NCBI GenBank assembly: GCA_913055155.1
Contig: CAJXJR010000013.1
Span: forward strand, 62,001-126,000
Length of the DNA: 64,000 nt
Origin: an uncultured Erythrobacter sp.
GTDB taxonomy: Bacteria > Pseudomonadota > Alphaproteobacteria > Sphingomonadales > Sphingomonadaceae
Reading direction: 5' to 3'
A program made the position numbers and the translations under genes. Below, in pieces: positions 18,350 to 27,735 of this stretch. Numbering within the stretch: position 1 is the stretch's first letter; each line of letters begins with the position of its first letter. A model generated the notes under the pieces. That model searched no databases, was not told where the DNA came from, and saw only the letters and a list, made by a program, of their open reading frames with translations.

Positions 18350-18880
18350 CTACTGCAGCAACTCTGACAGTTCGCCGAAGATGGCGAGGCCCAGCAAAGT
18401 CGCAATCAGCAGGCCAAGGGTAAATCCGACGATAGCGGTCAGGCGCCAGAAATACCCATAGCGACCCTCAAAAGACTCCGGGACGACGCGGTGGTAGACT
18501 GGCGACCCGGTGCTTTCGGGAGGTTCGCCGGAAGCGGCGTGCATCGTGTCGTCAGCCGACGCTGCGTTCGACCCGCCTTCTTCATGGCCCGCAGCGCCCG
18601 CGCTTTCGACCTGCGAGGATTGATATACGGGTTTCTCGTATAGCGCGGCTTCCCCCTGGCGGGCCTGTGCCGCCATGTACACGGCGGCCAGTTCGCCTCG
18701 CGATTCAACGCCCAGCTTGCGGCGTGCTGCGGTAATGCGCTGGTCAACGGTATGTGGGGAAATCTCCAGATCGCGCGCAATCTGCTTGGAGGTCTTGTGC
18801 AGGACCAGCAGGTCGAGCACTTCCCTCTGCTTGTCGGTCAGCTTCGCCAACAAGCCTGCAGTGTCTGGTGCGTGATCCAT
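18350..18880 (-). CDS. LuxR-type HTH regulator with C-terminal membrane anchor
   Basis: A 176-residue protein. The N-terminal 60 residues are a LuxR/GerE-type DNA-binding domain (LTDKQREVLDLLVLHKTSKQ, then IARDLEISPHTVDQRI and AARRKLGV). A linker of about 75 polar, Ser/Gly/Glu-rich residues follows. A transmembrane helix near the end (WRLTAIVGFTLGLLIATLLG) should tether it to the inner membrane. No receiver or ligand domain is present. DNA binding from the membrane, or release by proteolysis, is inference. Target genes are unknown; the two small genes downstream are candidates. Confidence 0.85.
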   Translation of the reverse strand: MDHAPDTAGLLAKLTDKQREVLDLLVLHKTSKQIARDLEISPHTVDQRITAARRKLGVESRGELAAVYMAAQARQGEAALYEKPVYQSSQVESAGAAGHEEGGSNAASADDTMHAASGEPPESTGSPVYHRVVPESFEGRYGYFWRLTAIVGFTLGLLIATLLGLAIFGELSELLQ

Positions 18881-19001
18881 TTTAATCGTATCGACCCGCT
18901 TGCGGCAGCGACGCGCTTGCGCCCTTTCCCCTGCCCTATATCAATACAGGACGCGAAAGCGAAGAATCGCCGTGGCACCGGGCTTTACACCTGTTGCGTC
19001 G

Positions 19002-20129
19002 TTACTCCACGTCTTCCACGTCGACCGTCTCGCCGGTCACGCGCTGGGCCAGCGCGGCAGCGATGAAATCGTCGATATCGCCATCCAGCACGTCGCCCGG
19101 TGCGGTGGAGGTGACGCCGGTGCGCAGGTCCTTCACCATCTGGTACGGCTGCAGCACGTAACTGCGTATCTGGTGGCCCCACCCGATCTCAGTCTTCTCG
19201 GCATATTCGCCCGCTGCGGCTGCTTCGCGCTCGGCCAGTTCGCGCTCGTACAGGCGCGCCTTCAGCATGTTCATCGCGGTGGCGCGGTTCTTGTGCTGGC
19301 TGCGGTCGTTCTGGCTGGCGACAACGACCCCGGTGGGCTTGTGGGTGATACGCACGGCGGAATCGGTCGTGTTCACGTGCTGCCCGCCCGCTCCGCTTGC
19401 GCGGTAGGTGTCGATCTTCAGGTCGCCTTCGTTGATCTCGATATCGATATCGTCGTCGATCACCGGGTAGACCCAGACGCTGGAAAAGCTGGTGTGGCGC
19501 CGGGCGGAGCTGTCGTAGGGGCTGATGCGGACAAGGCGGTGCACGCCGCTTTCCGTCTTGGCATAGCCGTAGGCATTCTCGCCCTTTATCAGCAGCGTGG
19601 CGCTCTTGATGCCAGCCTGCTCGCCGGCCTGGTATTCCACCGTTTCCACCTTGAACCCGCGGCGTTCGGCCCAGCGTGCATACATGCGCATCAGCATCTC
19701 GGCCCAGTCCTGGCTTTCGGTACCGCCCGCGCCCGCGTTGATCTGCAGATAGGTATCGTAGGCGTCCGCTTCGCCTGAAAGCAGGGCGTTTACCTTGTCG
19801 CGGTCGGCCCGGTCGGCCAGTTGCTTCAGGCTGGCGAGCCCTTCAGCCACCACGTCGTCGTCCCCCTCGGCCTCGCCCATTTCGACGAATTCGGTGGCAT
19901 CGGCCATTTCCTGGCTGATCTCGTTCACAGTGCCCACGGCATCCTTCAGCTGCTTGTGCTCGCGGCTGATGGCCTGGGCCTGCTTGGGATCGTTCCACAG
20001 GTCGGGGTCCTGCACGCGGGCTTCCAGCTCGTCGAGGCGGCGCAGCGCGTGTTCCCAGTCGAGCGACTTGCGCACCAGCGCCAGCGCGGCTTCGATCCGT
20101 TCGATGTGGGCCTGCCCTTCGGCACGCAT
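19002..20129 (-). CDS. prfB: peptide chain release factor 2
   Basis: RF2, which reads UGA and UAA stop codons and triggers peptide release on the ribosome; 375 residues. The catalytic GGQ is in [15 protein letters not shown] near residue 242. The codon-recognition tripeptide region reads [16 protein letters not shown] (SPY in place of the SPF of E. coli). The frame is continuous from the ATG at 20129, with no internal UGA near codon 25, so the programmed frameshift known in many bacteria is absent. Confidence 0.97.
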   Translation of the reverse strand: MRAEGQAHIERIEAALALVRKSLDWEHALRRLDELEARVQDPDLWNDPKQAQAISREHKQLKDAVGTVNEISQEMADATEFVEMGEAEGDDDVVAEGLASLKQLADRADRDKVNALLSGEADAYDTYLQINAGAGGTESQDWAEMLMRMYARWAERRGFKVETVEYQAGEQAGIKSATLLIKGENAYGYAKTESGVHRLVRISPYDSSARRHTSFSSVWVYPVIDDDIDIEINEGDLKIDTYRASGAGGQHVNTTDSAVRITHKPTGVVVASQNDRSQHKNRATAMNMLKARLYERELAEREAAAAGEYAEKTEIGWGHQIRSYVLQPYQMVKDLRTGVTSTAPGDVLDGDIDDFIAAALAQRVTGETVDVEDVE

Positions 20130-20196
20130 GGCGGTGTTCTCCGTAAAATGAATGGGCGCGACTAGCGCAAGGGCGCGCGCGGGGAAAGTGGGCGGA

Positions 20197-22716
20197 TCAG
20201 TAAATCCCGCCCTGTTCCTCGGCAAAGTCCTCGCGCTCGCCCGGACGGCGATCGAAATTGCTGCCATCGCGGGCCCGGCGCATCTGTGCCAGGATCAGCT
20301 CGCGCATGGCATCGATCTCGTCCTGCCGCTGGCTGCGGCGCGGTTCGGTGTCGGGTTTGAAGGCTTCCCAGATTACCGCAGAAGTCGGTTCGTCAGTGGG
20401 CCAGGCATCGAACACGCGGCGGCCCGTGCGGCGATCCACACGCACCATGCGCACGCCGTTGGGCGCAATGAATGGCCTGCCGCTCCAGTGGTCGCGCGTT
20501 TCCTCGATAAACTGGCGCATGATCGGCGCGGCGGTGTTGCCGCCCTGTATCCACCCGCCCATGTTGCGCGGCGTGTCGAAGCCAAGATAGGTCGCACCCA
20601 CGATATCGGGCGATCCGCCCACGAACCAGGCGTTGGTAGGGCCGGAACTGGTGCCGGTCTTGCCGAACAGCGGCATGCCCAGGTCGCGCAGGCGCGTGGC
20701 GGTGCCGCGCTGGACCACGCCCGTCAGCATGTTGACGATCTGGAATGCCGTGCGCGCATCCATCACCTGCCGCCCGGTGCGCCCTAAACGCGGCATCGGG
20801 CCGCCATCCCATTCATCCATGTTGCAGCCGGTGCATTCGCGGTTGTCGGCGCGATAGATCACCTTGCCGTCACGGTCCTGCACATAGTCGATCACAGTGG
20901 GATCGTTCAGGCGGCCATGGTTTACCAGCATGGCATAGGCGGCCGCCATGCGTTCCACCGTGGTGTCGCCCGCGCCCAGCGCAAAGGCGGGATAGGGATC
21001 GTAGGCGCCTTCGTCCGCGATGCCGACATTCTCGAACATGTCGATCACGTTTTCCATGCCCGTTTCCATCGCGATATGGACGGTCATCAGGTTCTTCGAC
21101 TGCTCCAGCCCATAGCGCATGGGATATTCACCCCCGCCCCGGCTGCCGCCGAAGTTGGTGAAGCATTTCTCACCCAGGTTGGCGCCCTGATAGTAGCAAT
21201 ACTGCGCATCGGGCACCATCGTCGCCGGCGTCATGCCGTGATCCAGGCCCGCAGCGTAGACGAAGGGCTTGATGGTGGAGCCGGGCTGGCGATTGGCCTG
21301 CGTGGCGCGGTTGAAGCTGCCAAGACGCGAATCGAACCCGCCCTGCATCGCCAGCACGCGCCCGCTGTCCGGTGCGATGGCAAGGAAGCCGCCCGATACG
21401 CCGGGAACGGTCTCCAGCCGCCAGCCGCCCCCGCTGGGTGAAGCGACCACCACGTCGCCCACGTCGAGGGCATCGGCGGCGTTCTGCAGCGGATAGGTCT
21501 GTCCATCGCTAAAGCCGATGGTGGCGCCGCCGCCTGTGGCGGTGATGACACCCACACGCCAGTCCTGGTAGTTGATCGAAATGTAGGAACTGCGCAGCTG
21601 CGCCGTCAGGTCGCCGTTATCGGGGTTGAGCGTGGCCACCGGCTCGGACCAGCCACGATTGCCCTGGTAGCGCAGCATGGCATCGCGCAGCGCAATGCGC
21701 GCGGCATCCTGCAATTCGGTATCGAGCGACGTCCGCACCCACAGGCCACCGGCGTAAACGCTGTTGGGGCCATCTTCGGCAGTCTCGCCAAAGCGATCTA
21801 GCAGTTCGCGGCGGACCTGTTCGAGGAAGTACCCTGCATCGGCAAAGCGTTCCTGCCGCTGGCCCTGCACGATGCCGAGGGGCTGCGCCTGGGCAGTTTG
21901 CATCTGCTCGGCGGTGATATAGCCGTTGTCCTCCATCTGCTCGAGCACCCAGTTCCGTCGGGCGCGAGCGGTATCGAAATTGGCTTCGCGGCTGTAGACT
22001 TCGGGCGCGCGCGGCAGGATCGCCAGATAGGCCATCTCGTGCAGGTCCAGGTCGGCCACGTCCTTGTCGAAATAGGCACGCGCGGCCGCCTGCACGCCAT
22101 AGCTGCGGCGACCCAGCGGAATTTCGTTGAGGTAGAGCGTGATGATCTGCTGTTTCGACAGCACGCCCTCGATGCGCGTCGCCAGGATCATCTCGCGCAG
22201 CTTGCGGGTGATCGAGTATTCATTGCCCACCAGGATATTCTTGGCCACCTGCTGGGTGATGGTGGAGCCACCCACGGCGCGCTCACCAGAACCGATCTTG
22301 GAGACATAGTCGATCACCGCGTTGACGAAGCCGCCAGCGTCGATGCCGCTGTGCGTCCAGAAGGTCTCGTCCTCTGCGCTGACATAGGCGTTGAGCAGTT
22401 GCGGCGGCAGGTCGCGGAACTGCAGCTCCACACGCCGCTCGCGCTCGAACCGGTCGACGATTTCGCCATCGATGCCGCGCACCACGGTGGGCAAGTTGGG
22501 CTGGTAATCCAGCAGCGATTCCGCATCGGGCAGGTCTTTCGCCAGCCACGCCCAGCCAATCACCCACAGCGCCAGCGCCGCTGCCAGCAAATAGCCACCG
22601 ATGCGCACAAGGCGGCTGCTGCGCCAGGCCGCCACCAGCGGCGCGAACACTCGGCCAAGGGTCTCGCGGATGCGCCCGAAAGCGCCGGTGGATGCAGAAG
22701 AACTGGTATCGGTCAT
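20197..22716 (-). CDS. mrcA: penicillin-binding protein 1A (bifunctional PBP)
   Basis: Class A PBP that polymerises and cross-links peptidoglycan at the inner membrane; 839 residues. A cytoplasmic N-terminus and one helix ([20 protein letters not shown]) come first. The glycosyltransferase domain follows with [14 protein letters not shown] and [13 protein letters not shown]. The transpeptidase domain has [10 protein letters not shown] (Ser nucleophile), SKN in EQSKNLMTV, and [14 protein letters not shown]. The ATG at 22716 was preferred to 22743 and 22761, which lack ribosome sites. It lies 57 bases downstream of the amidase gene, probably in one operon. Confidence 0.96.
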   Translation of the reverse strand: MTDTSSSASTGAFGRIRETLGRVFAPLVAAWRSSRLVRIGGYLLAAALALWVIGWAWLAKDLPDAESLLDYQPNLPTVVRGIDGEIVDRFERERRVELQFRDLPPQLLNAYVSAEDETFWTHSGIDAGGFVNAVIDYVSKIGSGERAVGGSTITQQVAKNILVGNEYSITRKLREMILATRIEGVLSKQQIITLYLNEIPLGRRSYGVQAAARAYFDKDVADLDLHEMAYLAILPRAPEVYSREANFDTARARRNWVLEQMEDNGYITAEQMQTAQAQPLGIVQGQRQERFADAGYFLEQVRRELLDRFGETAEDGPNSVYAGGLWVRTSLDTELQDAARIALRDAMLRYQGNRGWSEPVATLNPDNGDLTAQLRSSYISINYQDWRVGVITATGGGATIGFSDGQTYPLQNAADALDVGDVVVASPSGGGWRLETVPGVSGGFLAIAPDSGRVLAMQGGFDSRLGSFNRATQANRQPGSTIKPFVYAAGLDHGMTPATMVPDAQYCYYQGANLGEKCFTNFGGSRGGGEYPMRYGLEQSKNLMTVHIAMETGMENVIDMFENVGIADEGAYDPYPAFALGAGDTTVERMAAAYAMLVNHGRLNDPTVIDYVQDRDGKVIYRADNRECTGCNMDEWDGGPMPRLGRTGRQVMDARTAFQIVNMLTGVVQRGTATRLRDLGMPLFGKTGTSSGPTNAWFVGGSPDIVGATYLGFDTPRNMGGWIQGGNTAAPIMRQFIEETRDHWSGRPFIAPNGVRMVRVDRRTGRRVFDAWPTDEPTSAVIWEAFKPDTEPRRSQRQDEIDAMRELILAQMRRARDGSNFDRRPGEREDFAEEQGGIY

Positions 22717-22773
22717 AAGGCTGCCAAGGCCCTTACATGCCATATTTTGCTGGCGCCACAATGAATACGCATG

Positions 22774-23646
22774 TCAGGCTTCGTCGGACTGGCGGGCCAG
22801 GTAGATGCGGATGGCCCGGGCCATCACCTCGGCAAAGCGCTCGCGCCCCTCGACAGAGGCAAGCCGTTCGGCTTCTTCCGGGTTGGTGACAAAACCCGAT
22901 TCGAACAACACGCCCGGCACATCCGGCGCGCGCAGCACTGCCAGCGCGGCAGATCGGCGCGCCTGCGGGTGAAAACGTAGCACGCCTTCCCCCTCGCGCT
23001 CGATCAGATCGGCAAATTCCGCCGATTTCTCCGACGTACGCCGCTGCGACAGTTCCACGAGGATGGCGTTCACGTCCTCGTCCTGCCCGGAAAGGTCCAC
23101 GCCGTTGATGGTATCGGCTTTGTTCTCGCGCTCGGCATAGCGCGCGGCGGCTTCGGAACTGGCGGTTTCGGACAGGGTGTAGATGCTGGCGCCCGTCACG
23201 CCTTCGCGGTCGCCGGCGGAATCGGCGTGGATGGATAGGAACAGGTCCGCGCCCAGCTGGCGGGCGATCTCGGCGCGTTCTTCCAGCACGATGAAACTGT
23301 CGTCGTCGCGCGTCATGGCCACGCGGATGCCGCCCTCTTCCAGCAGCCTGTCGCGCAGTGCGCGTGCCAGCCCCAGCACGATGGTCTTTTCGCGATAGCT
23401 CTCGCTTGACGTGCCGGGGTCGGGGCCGCCGTGTCCGGCATCAATCACCACCAGCGGGCGCGAGGGGTCCGACGGCCCCGCGATTTCGGGCAGGCCAATG
23501 GTGGCAGAACCGTCCGGCAGTTCCACCCGCACCACGTATTCGCGCCCCAGGACCGGCACGGGAATCGCCGCGCCAAGCACATAGAGCGCCCCCAGCAGCA
23601 GCACCGGGAAGGCAAACAGCAGGCCGATCTGCACACGTTGCGACAT
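22774..23646 (-). CDS. N-acetylmuramoyl-L-alanine amidase
   Basis: Zinc amidase of the Amidase_3 family that cuts the amide bond between MurNAc and the stem peptide in the periplasm; 290 residues. An N-terminal hydrophobic segment (IGLLFAFPVLLLGALYVLGA) is a signal or anchor. Motifs VVIDAGHGGPDPG near residue 66, EKTIVLGLA with the second zinc ligand, LFLSIHADS near 140 and VLFESGFVTN near 247 with the catalytic Glu are all present. It is paired with the PBP1A gene downstream. There is no AMIN domain at this length. Confidence 0.93.
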   Translation of the reverse strand: MSQRVQIGLLFAFPVLLLGALYVLGAAIPVPVLGREYVVRVELPDGSATIGLPEIAGPSDPSRPLVVIDAGHGGPDPGTSSESYREKTIVLGLARALRDRLLEEGGIRVAMTRDDDSFIVLEERAEIARQLGADLFLSIHADSAGDREGVTGASIYTLSETASSEAAARYAERENKADTINGVDLSGQDEDVNAILVELSQRRTSEKSAEFADLIEREGEGVLRFHPQARRSAALAVLRAPDVPGVLFESGFVTNPEEAERLASVEGRERFAEVMARAIRIYLARQSDEA

Positions 23647-24125
23647 GCGAACCGCGTAACGTCCTGTATGGCGCGCCTCGGGAAGACGCAGGATTGGTCA
23701 AGGCAACCCCAAGGGAATTTTGCGCAGATGCGCAACAAGGTTGCCGTATCTTTCCCCCGATGCTAGCTATCGCGAAGCCGGAGCAGTATTGCGAGCCGGC
23801 GCCCCGGTCAGGCCTATTCAGCCCTGCCGGCAATGCTTACAGGTTGATGCCGCGATGCAAAGTAAAAGCCAGCAAGCCACGATGCGCCCTACGGGTTGCA
23901 TGATGGCTGCAGGGCTCCCAGCGCAGAAAGAAACCCTGCGCCTTCGCACCGCGACAGACACGTTTCGCACTCCCACCCGTTACCCGGCGTCTGGCCGGCC
24001 GGATGGCGTGCTGATTTCCAACACCCGCATAAACAGCGGGCTTCACACATATCGGCAGTCCCCTCCCCCCGGTTTGGCGCAGCAGCGCCCGCCCGCGGCA
24101 GGCATGGCTGCCCGGAGAATTATCA
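23647..24125 (+). other. 479-base gap between amidase and RNase E genes; probable rne leader
   Basis: There is no credible gene here. The segment separates the divergent amidase and rne genes and must hold both promoters. It probably also includes a long rne 5' leader, as expected for an enzyme that is autoregulated through its leader in other bacteria (established for E. coli; inference here). A 16-base palindrome lies at 23720-23735 and a small hairpin (CCCGC with GCGGG, 24024-24040) sits about 85 bases before the rne start. I could not assign a convincing -35/-10 pair. Confidence 0.5.
23720..23735. promoter_or_regulatory. perfect palindrome, candidate operator
   Basis: TTGCGCAgaTGCGCAA has seven-base perfect arms around a two-base centre, in the space between the divergent amidase and rne genes, 75 bases from the amidase start. 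The short spacing suits a dimeric DNA-binding protein better than an RNA hairpin. No regulator is known to me for this exact sequence. Confidence 0.4.
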
Positions 24126-26867
24126 ATGGCAACGCGCATGCTTATCGATGCGCGCCACCCGGAAGAAACGCGGGTGGCGGTGCTCAAGGGAAACCGGATT
24201 GAGGAGTTCGATTTCGAATCTGCCGAACACAAGCAGATCAAGGGCAATATCTACCTAGCGAAAGTTACCCGCGTCGAACCGTCCCTGCAGGCGGCCTTCG
24301 TCGATTTCGGCGGCAATCGCCACGGTTTCCTCGCTTTCAGCGAGATCCATCCCGACTATTACCAGATCCCCGCGGAAGACCGCGAAGCCCTGCTCGCCGA
24401 AGAGCGGGCGGCTGCCGAAGAGGAAGCCAAGCTCCGCGCGGAGGAAGACGAGGACGAGGAAGACGCGCCGCTGGACGAAGACGGCGACGATGGTGACGAC
24501 GACGAAGCCGAACCGGGCGTCGAGGAAATCGACACCAGCGAGAAGGACGACGTCTCCACCATCGAGGACGGGCACGTCGAAAACGGCGACGAAGATGAAT
24601 CCGACGACGATTCCGACGAGGAAGAGTCCAAAGACGACGACACCGAAAATGCCGAGGACGGTGCCGGCAAGGGCCGCAGCTCGCGCCGCGGTCGTGGCCG
24701 GAACAATAAGGGTCGCCGCCAGCAGGGCCGCCGCGGTGGCAGCCGGGCCAAGGAAATCGACGAAGCGCGCGCCAAGCGCCAGGCACTGCGTCGCCGCTAC
24801 AAGATCCAGGACGTCATCCAGCGCCGCCAGGTGCTGCTGGTGCAGGTCGCCAAGGAAGAGCGCGGCAACAAGGGTGCCGCCCTTACCACTTACCTGTCGC
24901 TGGCAGGCCGCTATTGCGTGCTGATGCCCAATTCCAGCCACGGCGGCGGCATTTCGCGCAAGATTTCAAGCGGTTCGGACCGCAAGCGCCTGAAAAGCAT
25001 CGTCAACGACCTCAGCCTGCCGAAATCGATGGGCCTGATCGTGCGCACCGCAGGGCTTTCGCGCACCAAGACCGAGATCAAGCGTGACTTCGACTACCTC
25101 GCCCGCCTGTGGGACGAGATTCGCGAACGTACGCTGGGCTCCAGTGCGCCGAGCATGATCCATTCGGATTCAGACCTCATCAAGCGCGCCATCCGCGACA
25201 TCTACAACCGCGAGATCGAGGAAGTCGTGGTCGAAGGCGAGGATGGCTACAAGGCCGCCAAGGCCTTCATGAAGCTGCTGATGCCCAGCCACGCGCGCCG
25301 GGTGAAGGCCTATTCCGACCCCGTGCCGCTGTTCCAGCGTTACGGCGCGGAAGACCAGCTTTCGGCGATGTACGATCCGATGGTGCAGCTGAAATCGGGC
25401 GGCTACCTAATCATCAACCCGACAGAGGCGCTGGTGTCGATCGACATCAACTCCGGCCGCTCCACCAAGGAGCACGGGATCGAGCAGACCGCGCTGCACA
25501 CCAACCTGGAGGCCGCGCGCGAAATCGCTCGGCAGCTGCGCCTGCGCGACATGGCCGGCCTGGTGGTGATCGACTTCATCGACATGGAACGCACCGGCAA
25601 CGTACGCAAGGTGGAGCGCGCCATGAAGGATGCGCTGAAGAACGACCGTGCGCGCATCCAGGTGGGCCGTATCTCGGGCTTCGGCCTGATGGAAATGAGC
25701 CGCCAGCGCCTGCGCACCGGCGTGCTGGAAGCGACCACCCGCGAATGCCCGCACTGCGATGGCACAGGCCTGGTCCGCACTGCCAGCTCCGCCGGGCTTT
25801 CGGCTCTGCGCCTGATCGAGGACGAAGCGGCCAAGGGCAAGGGCACCACGATCACGCTGTACGCCTCGACCGAGGCTGCCGTGTACCTACTCAACGCCAA
25901 GCGCGCCGACCTGGCAGAGATCGAACAGCGCTATGGCGTCACGGTGGAAGTGAAGCCGGAAGGCGAAGACGAAGGCGCCAAGATGCGCGTCGGCTCGTCC
26001 GGCCCGCGTCCGGCAGAAGCCCCCAAATTCGAACCGATCGTCGACGATGATGACGGGGACGACGACGTGGTCGACGAAGACGACAGCGACGATGACGACG
26101 ACGCGCAACCGCGCAAGCGTCGCCCGCGCCGTCGCGGTGGCCGGAACCGCAAGAAGACCCGCCAGCAGGACGAGCAGTCCGATGACAGCTCCGACGACGG
26201 CGAAGACGATGGCGATGACAGCGAAGGCTCTTCGGACGATAACGGCGACGAGGAAGGCAAGTCCAAGTCGCGCCGCCGCCGTGGCCGTCGCGGCGGTCGC
26301 AACCGCAATCGCAAGCGGCGCGAGGACGATGGTTCGGAAGACAGCACCGAGGGTGAAGTCGAAACGGCCAGCGAAGGGGCAGCCGAACAGGCAGAAGCAA
26401 CTGCCGACGAAGCTGCGAACGAGGAAGCTCCTGCCGAGGAAGCTCCCAAGCCCAAGCGCCGTTCACGCCGCAACAAGGCCGACGAGGAAGCCACGACCGA
26501 AGGCGAAGACGCCGGTAAGGCCGACACTGCCGAGGAAGCCCAGCCCGAAGCCGAGGCGGAGGAAAAGCCCAAGCCCAAGCGCACGCGCCGCAAGAAGCCT
26601 GCGGCAAGCGAAGGCGACGAGGCAGCGCCCGCCGAAGCCGCTGCGGAAAATGCCGAGGCGGAGGAAAAGCCCAAGCCCAAGCGCACGCGCCGGAAGAAGG
26701 CCGAACCTGCCCCGGAACCCGCTGAAACTGCGGACTCTGCAGCCGAGGATGCGCCAGCTGCCGACACCGCACCGAAAAGCGCCGAAGAACAATCCACCGA
26801 CGAAGCCGGCGACGACGACGGGTCACCCCGCCGTGGTGGCTGGTGGCAGCGCACCTTCGGCAACTGA
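24126..26867 (+). CDS. rne: ribonuclease E/G family endoribonuclease
   Basis: Endoribonuclease for mRNA decay and RNA processing, 913 residues. The S1 RNA-binding domain begins near residue 38 (GNIYLAKVTRVEPSLQAAFV). It is split by a ~120-residue insertion of acidic runs followed by an Arg/Gly-rich patch (about residues 100-215). The catalytic DNase I-like region has VSIDINSGR near 438 and VVIDFIDMER near 480, supplying magnesium ligands. The zinc-link motif is CPHCDGTG near 540. The C-terminal ~270 residues are low-complexity acidic and KPKRTRRKK repeats, a likely disordered scaffold, ending WWQRTFGN. Confidence 0.95.
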   Translation: MATRMLIDARHPEETRVAVLKGNRIEEFDFESAEHKQIKGNIYLAKVTRVEPSLQAAFVDFGGNRHGFLAFSEIHPDYYQIPAEDREALLAEERAAAEEEAKLRAEEDEDEEDAPLDEDGDDGDDDEAEPGVEEIDTSEKDDVSTIEDGHVENGDEDESDDDSDEEESKDDDTENAEDGAGKGRSSRRGRGRNNKGRRQQGRRGGSRAKEIDEARAKRQALRRRYKIQDVIQRRQVLLVQVAKEERGNKGAALTTYLSLAGRYCVLMPNSSHGGGISRKISSGSDRKRLKSIVNDLSLPKSMGLIVRTAGLSRTKTEIKRDFDYLARLWDEIRERTLGSSAPSMIHSDSDLIKRAIRDIYNREIEEVVVEGEDGYKAAKAFMKLLMPSHARRVKAYSDPVPLFQRYGAEDQLSAMYDPMVQLKSGGYLIINPTEALVSIDINSGRSTKEHGIEQTALHTNLEAAREIARQLRLRDMAGLVVIDFIDMERTGNVRKVERAMKDALKNDRARIQVGRISGFGLMEMSRQRLRTGVLEATTRECPHCDGTGLVRTASSAGLSALRLIEDEAAKGKGTTITLYASTEAAVYLLNAKRADLAEIEQRYGVTVEVKPEGEDEGAKMRVGSSGPRPAEAPKFEPIVDDDDGDDDVVDEDDSDDDDDAQPRKRRPRRRGGRNRKKTRQQDEQSDDSSDDGEDDGDDSEGSSDDNGDEEGKSKSRRRRGRRGGRNRNRKRREDDGSEDSTEGEVETASEGAAEQAEATADEAANEEAPAEEAPKPKRRSRRNKADEEATTEGEDAGKADTAEEAQPEAEAEEKPKPKRTRRKKPAASEGDEAAPAEAAAENAEAEEKPKPKRTRRKKAEPAPEPAETADSAAEDAPAADTAPKSAEEQSTDEAGDDDGSPRRGGWWQRTFGN
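26550..26699 (+). repeat. 48-base direct repeat in the rne 3' region (two copies)
   Basis: Copies at 26550-26597 and 26652-26699 differ at one base and lie 102 bases apart, in frame. Each encodes AEAEEKPKPKRTRRKK. A diverged third copy (KPKRRSRRNK) is just upstream, near 26450. Copy number could change by slippage without breaking the frame. Confidence 0.9.
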
Positions 26868-26891
26868 TCGAACCGCGGCAGGAGACCTTTC

Positions 26892-27722
26892 ATGGCGCCG
26901 TTCCCGGTCACCGTCATCGTACTGGCGGCCCAGCGCACCGGCGTGGTCAATCCGCTCGCCGCGCGCGCCGGGGTCAGCCACAAGTGCCTCGTGCCGATCT
27001 GCGAACGGCCGCTGATCGCGCATGTCATGGAGACATTGACCACCCTGCCCGACGTGGCCGAGATCCGGGTGGTGCTGGAACCTGAAGGCCAGGCCGACGT
27101 AGACGAGGTTCTCGCAGGCTTTCGCAGCCGCGGCACGCCGATCACGCTCGTCGACAGCAATCCCAACATCGTGGAAAGCGTGCTGGCGGCGACGAAGGGC
27201 GAAGACGGCCCCTTCGTCGTCACCACCGCCGACAACGTGCTGCTGACACATGAGGGTTTCGAACAGATTCGTGACGCCATGCGCAGCGCCGATGCCGTGA
27301 TCGGGGTAACCACGCGGGATCGTGTCTGGGCCGTTCACGAGCAGGGCCAGCGAAACTTCTACGAGTTCCGCGACGATGGCTATGCCAACTGCAACATCTA
27401 TGGCCTTGCCAATCGCAAGGGCTTGAATGCTGCGGAAATCTTCCGCGAAGGCGGCCAGTTCCAGGCAAATCCCGGCAGGCTGCTGCGCGCCGTCGGCCTG
27501 CTGAACGTGCTGATGATGCGCTTTGGCCTTGTCACCTTCCCGCGCGGGCTGGAAAAGGTGGGCAAGCGCTTCAGCGCCAGGCTGGTGCCAGTCACTTTCG
27601 CAGACGGTGCGCTGGCCATCGACGTCGATAACGAGCGGACCTATGCGATCTGCGAATGGGTGCTGGGCCAGCGACTGGGCATGGATATTCCCAAGCCCGA
27701 GATCGATCCCGACAGCAAGTAA
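26892..27722 (+). CDS. nucleotidyltransferase-family protein (NTP transferase fold)
   Basis: A 276-residue protein resembling sugar-phosphate or MobA-like nucleotidyltransferases. The first strand reads VTVIVLAAQRTGVVNPLAARAG followed by SHKCLVPICERPLI, similar to the usual LAAGxGTR...PKxL pattern but with the GxGTR loop altered. VTTADNVLLT near residue 109 would be the metal-binding acid. The C-terminal half is specific and includes NCNIYGLANRKGL. It follows rne by 24 bases and may be cotranscribed. Substrate unknown; a role in envelope precursor synthesis is only a guess. Confidence 0.7.
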   Translation: MAPFPVTVIVLAAQRTGVVNPLAARAGVSHKCLVPICERPLIAHVMETLTTLPDVAEIRVVLEPEGQADVDEVLAGFRSRGTPITLVDSNPNIVESVLAATKGEDGPFVVTTADNVLLTHEGFEQIRDAMRSADAVIGVTTRDRVWAVHEQGQRNFYEFRDDGYANCNIYGLANRKGLNAAEIFREGGQFQANPGRLLRAVGLLNVLMMRFGLVTFPRGLEKVGKRFSARLVPVTFADGALAIDVDNERTYAICEWVLGQRLGMDIPKPEIDPDSK

Positions 27723-27735
27723 ACCGTCCGGTCTC

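Noticed and set aside
19002-20129. Programmed +1 frameshift in prfB
   Set aside because: The frame is continuous from the start codon through the GGQ motif, with no in-frame UGA near codon 25.
24255-24941. Minus-strand open frame opposite the acidic part of rne
   Set aside because: It mirrors the acidic-run codons of rne as Ser/Val/Phe-rich sequence, which is a shadow of the real gene.
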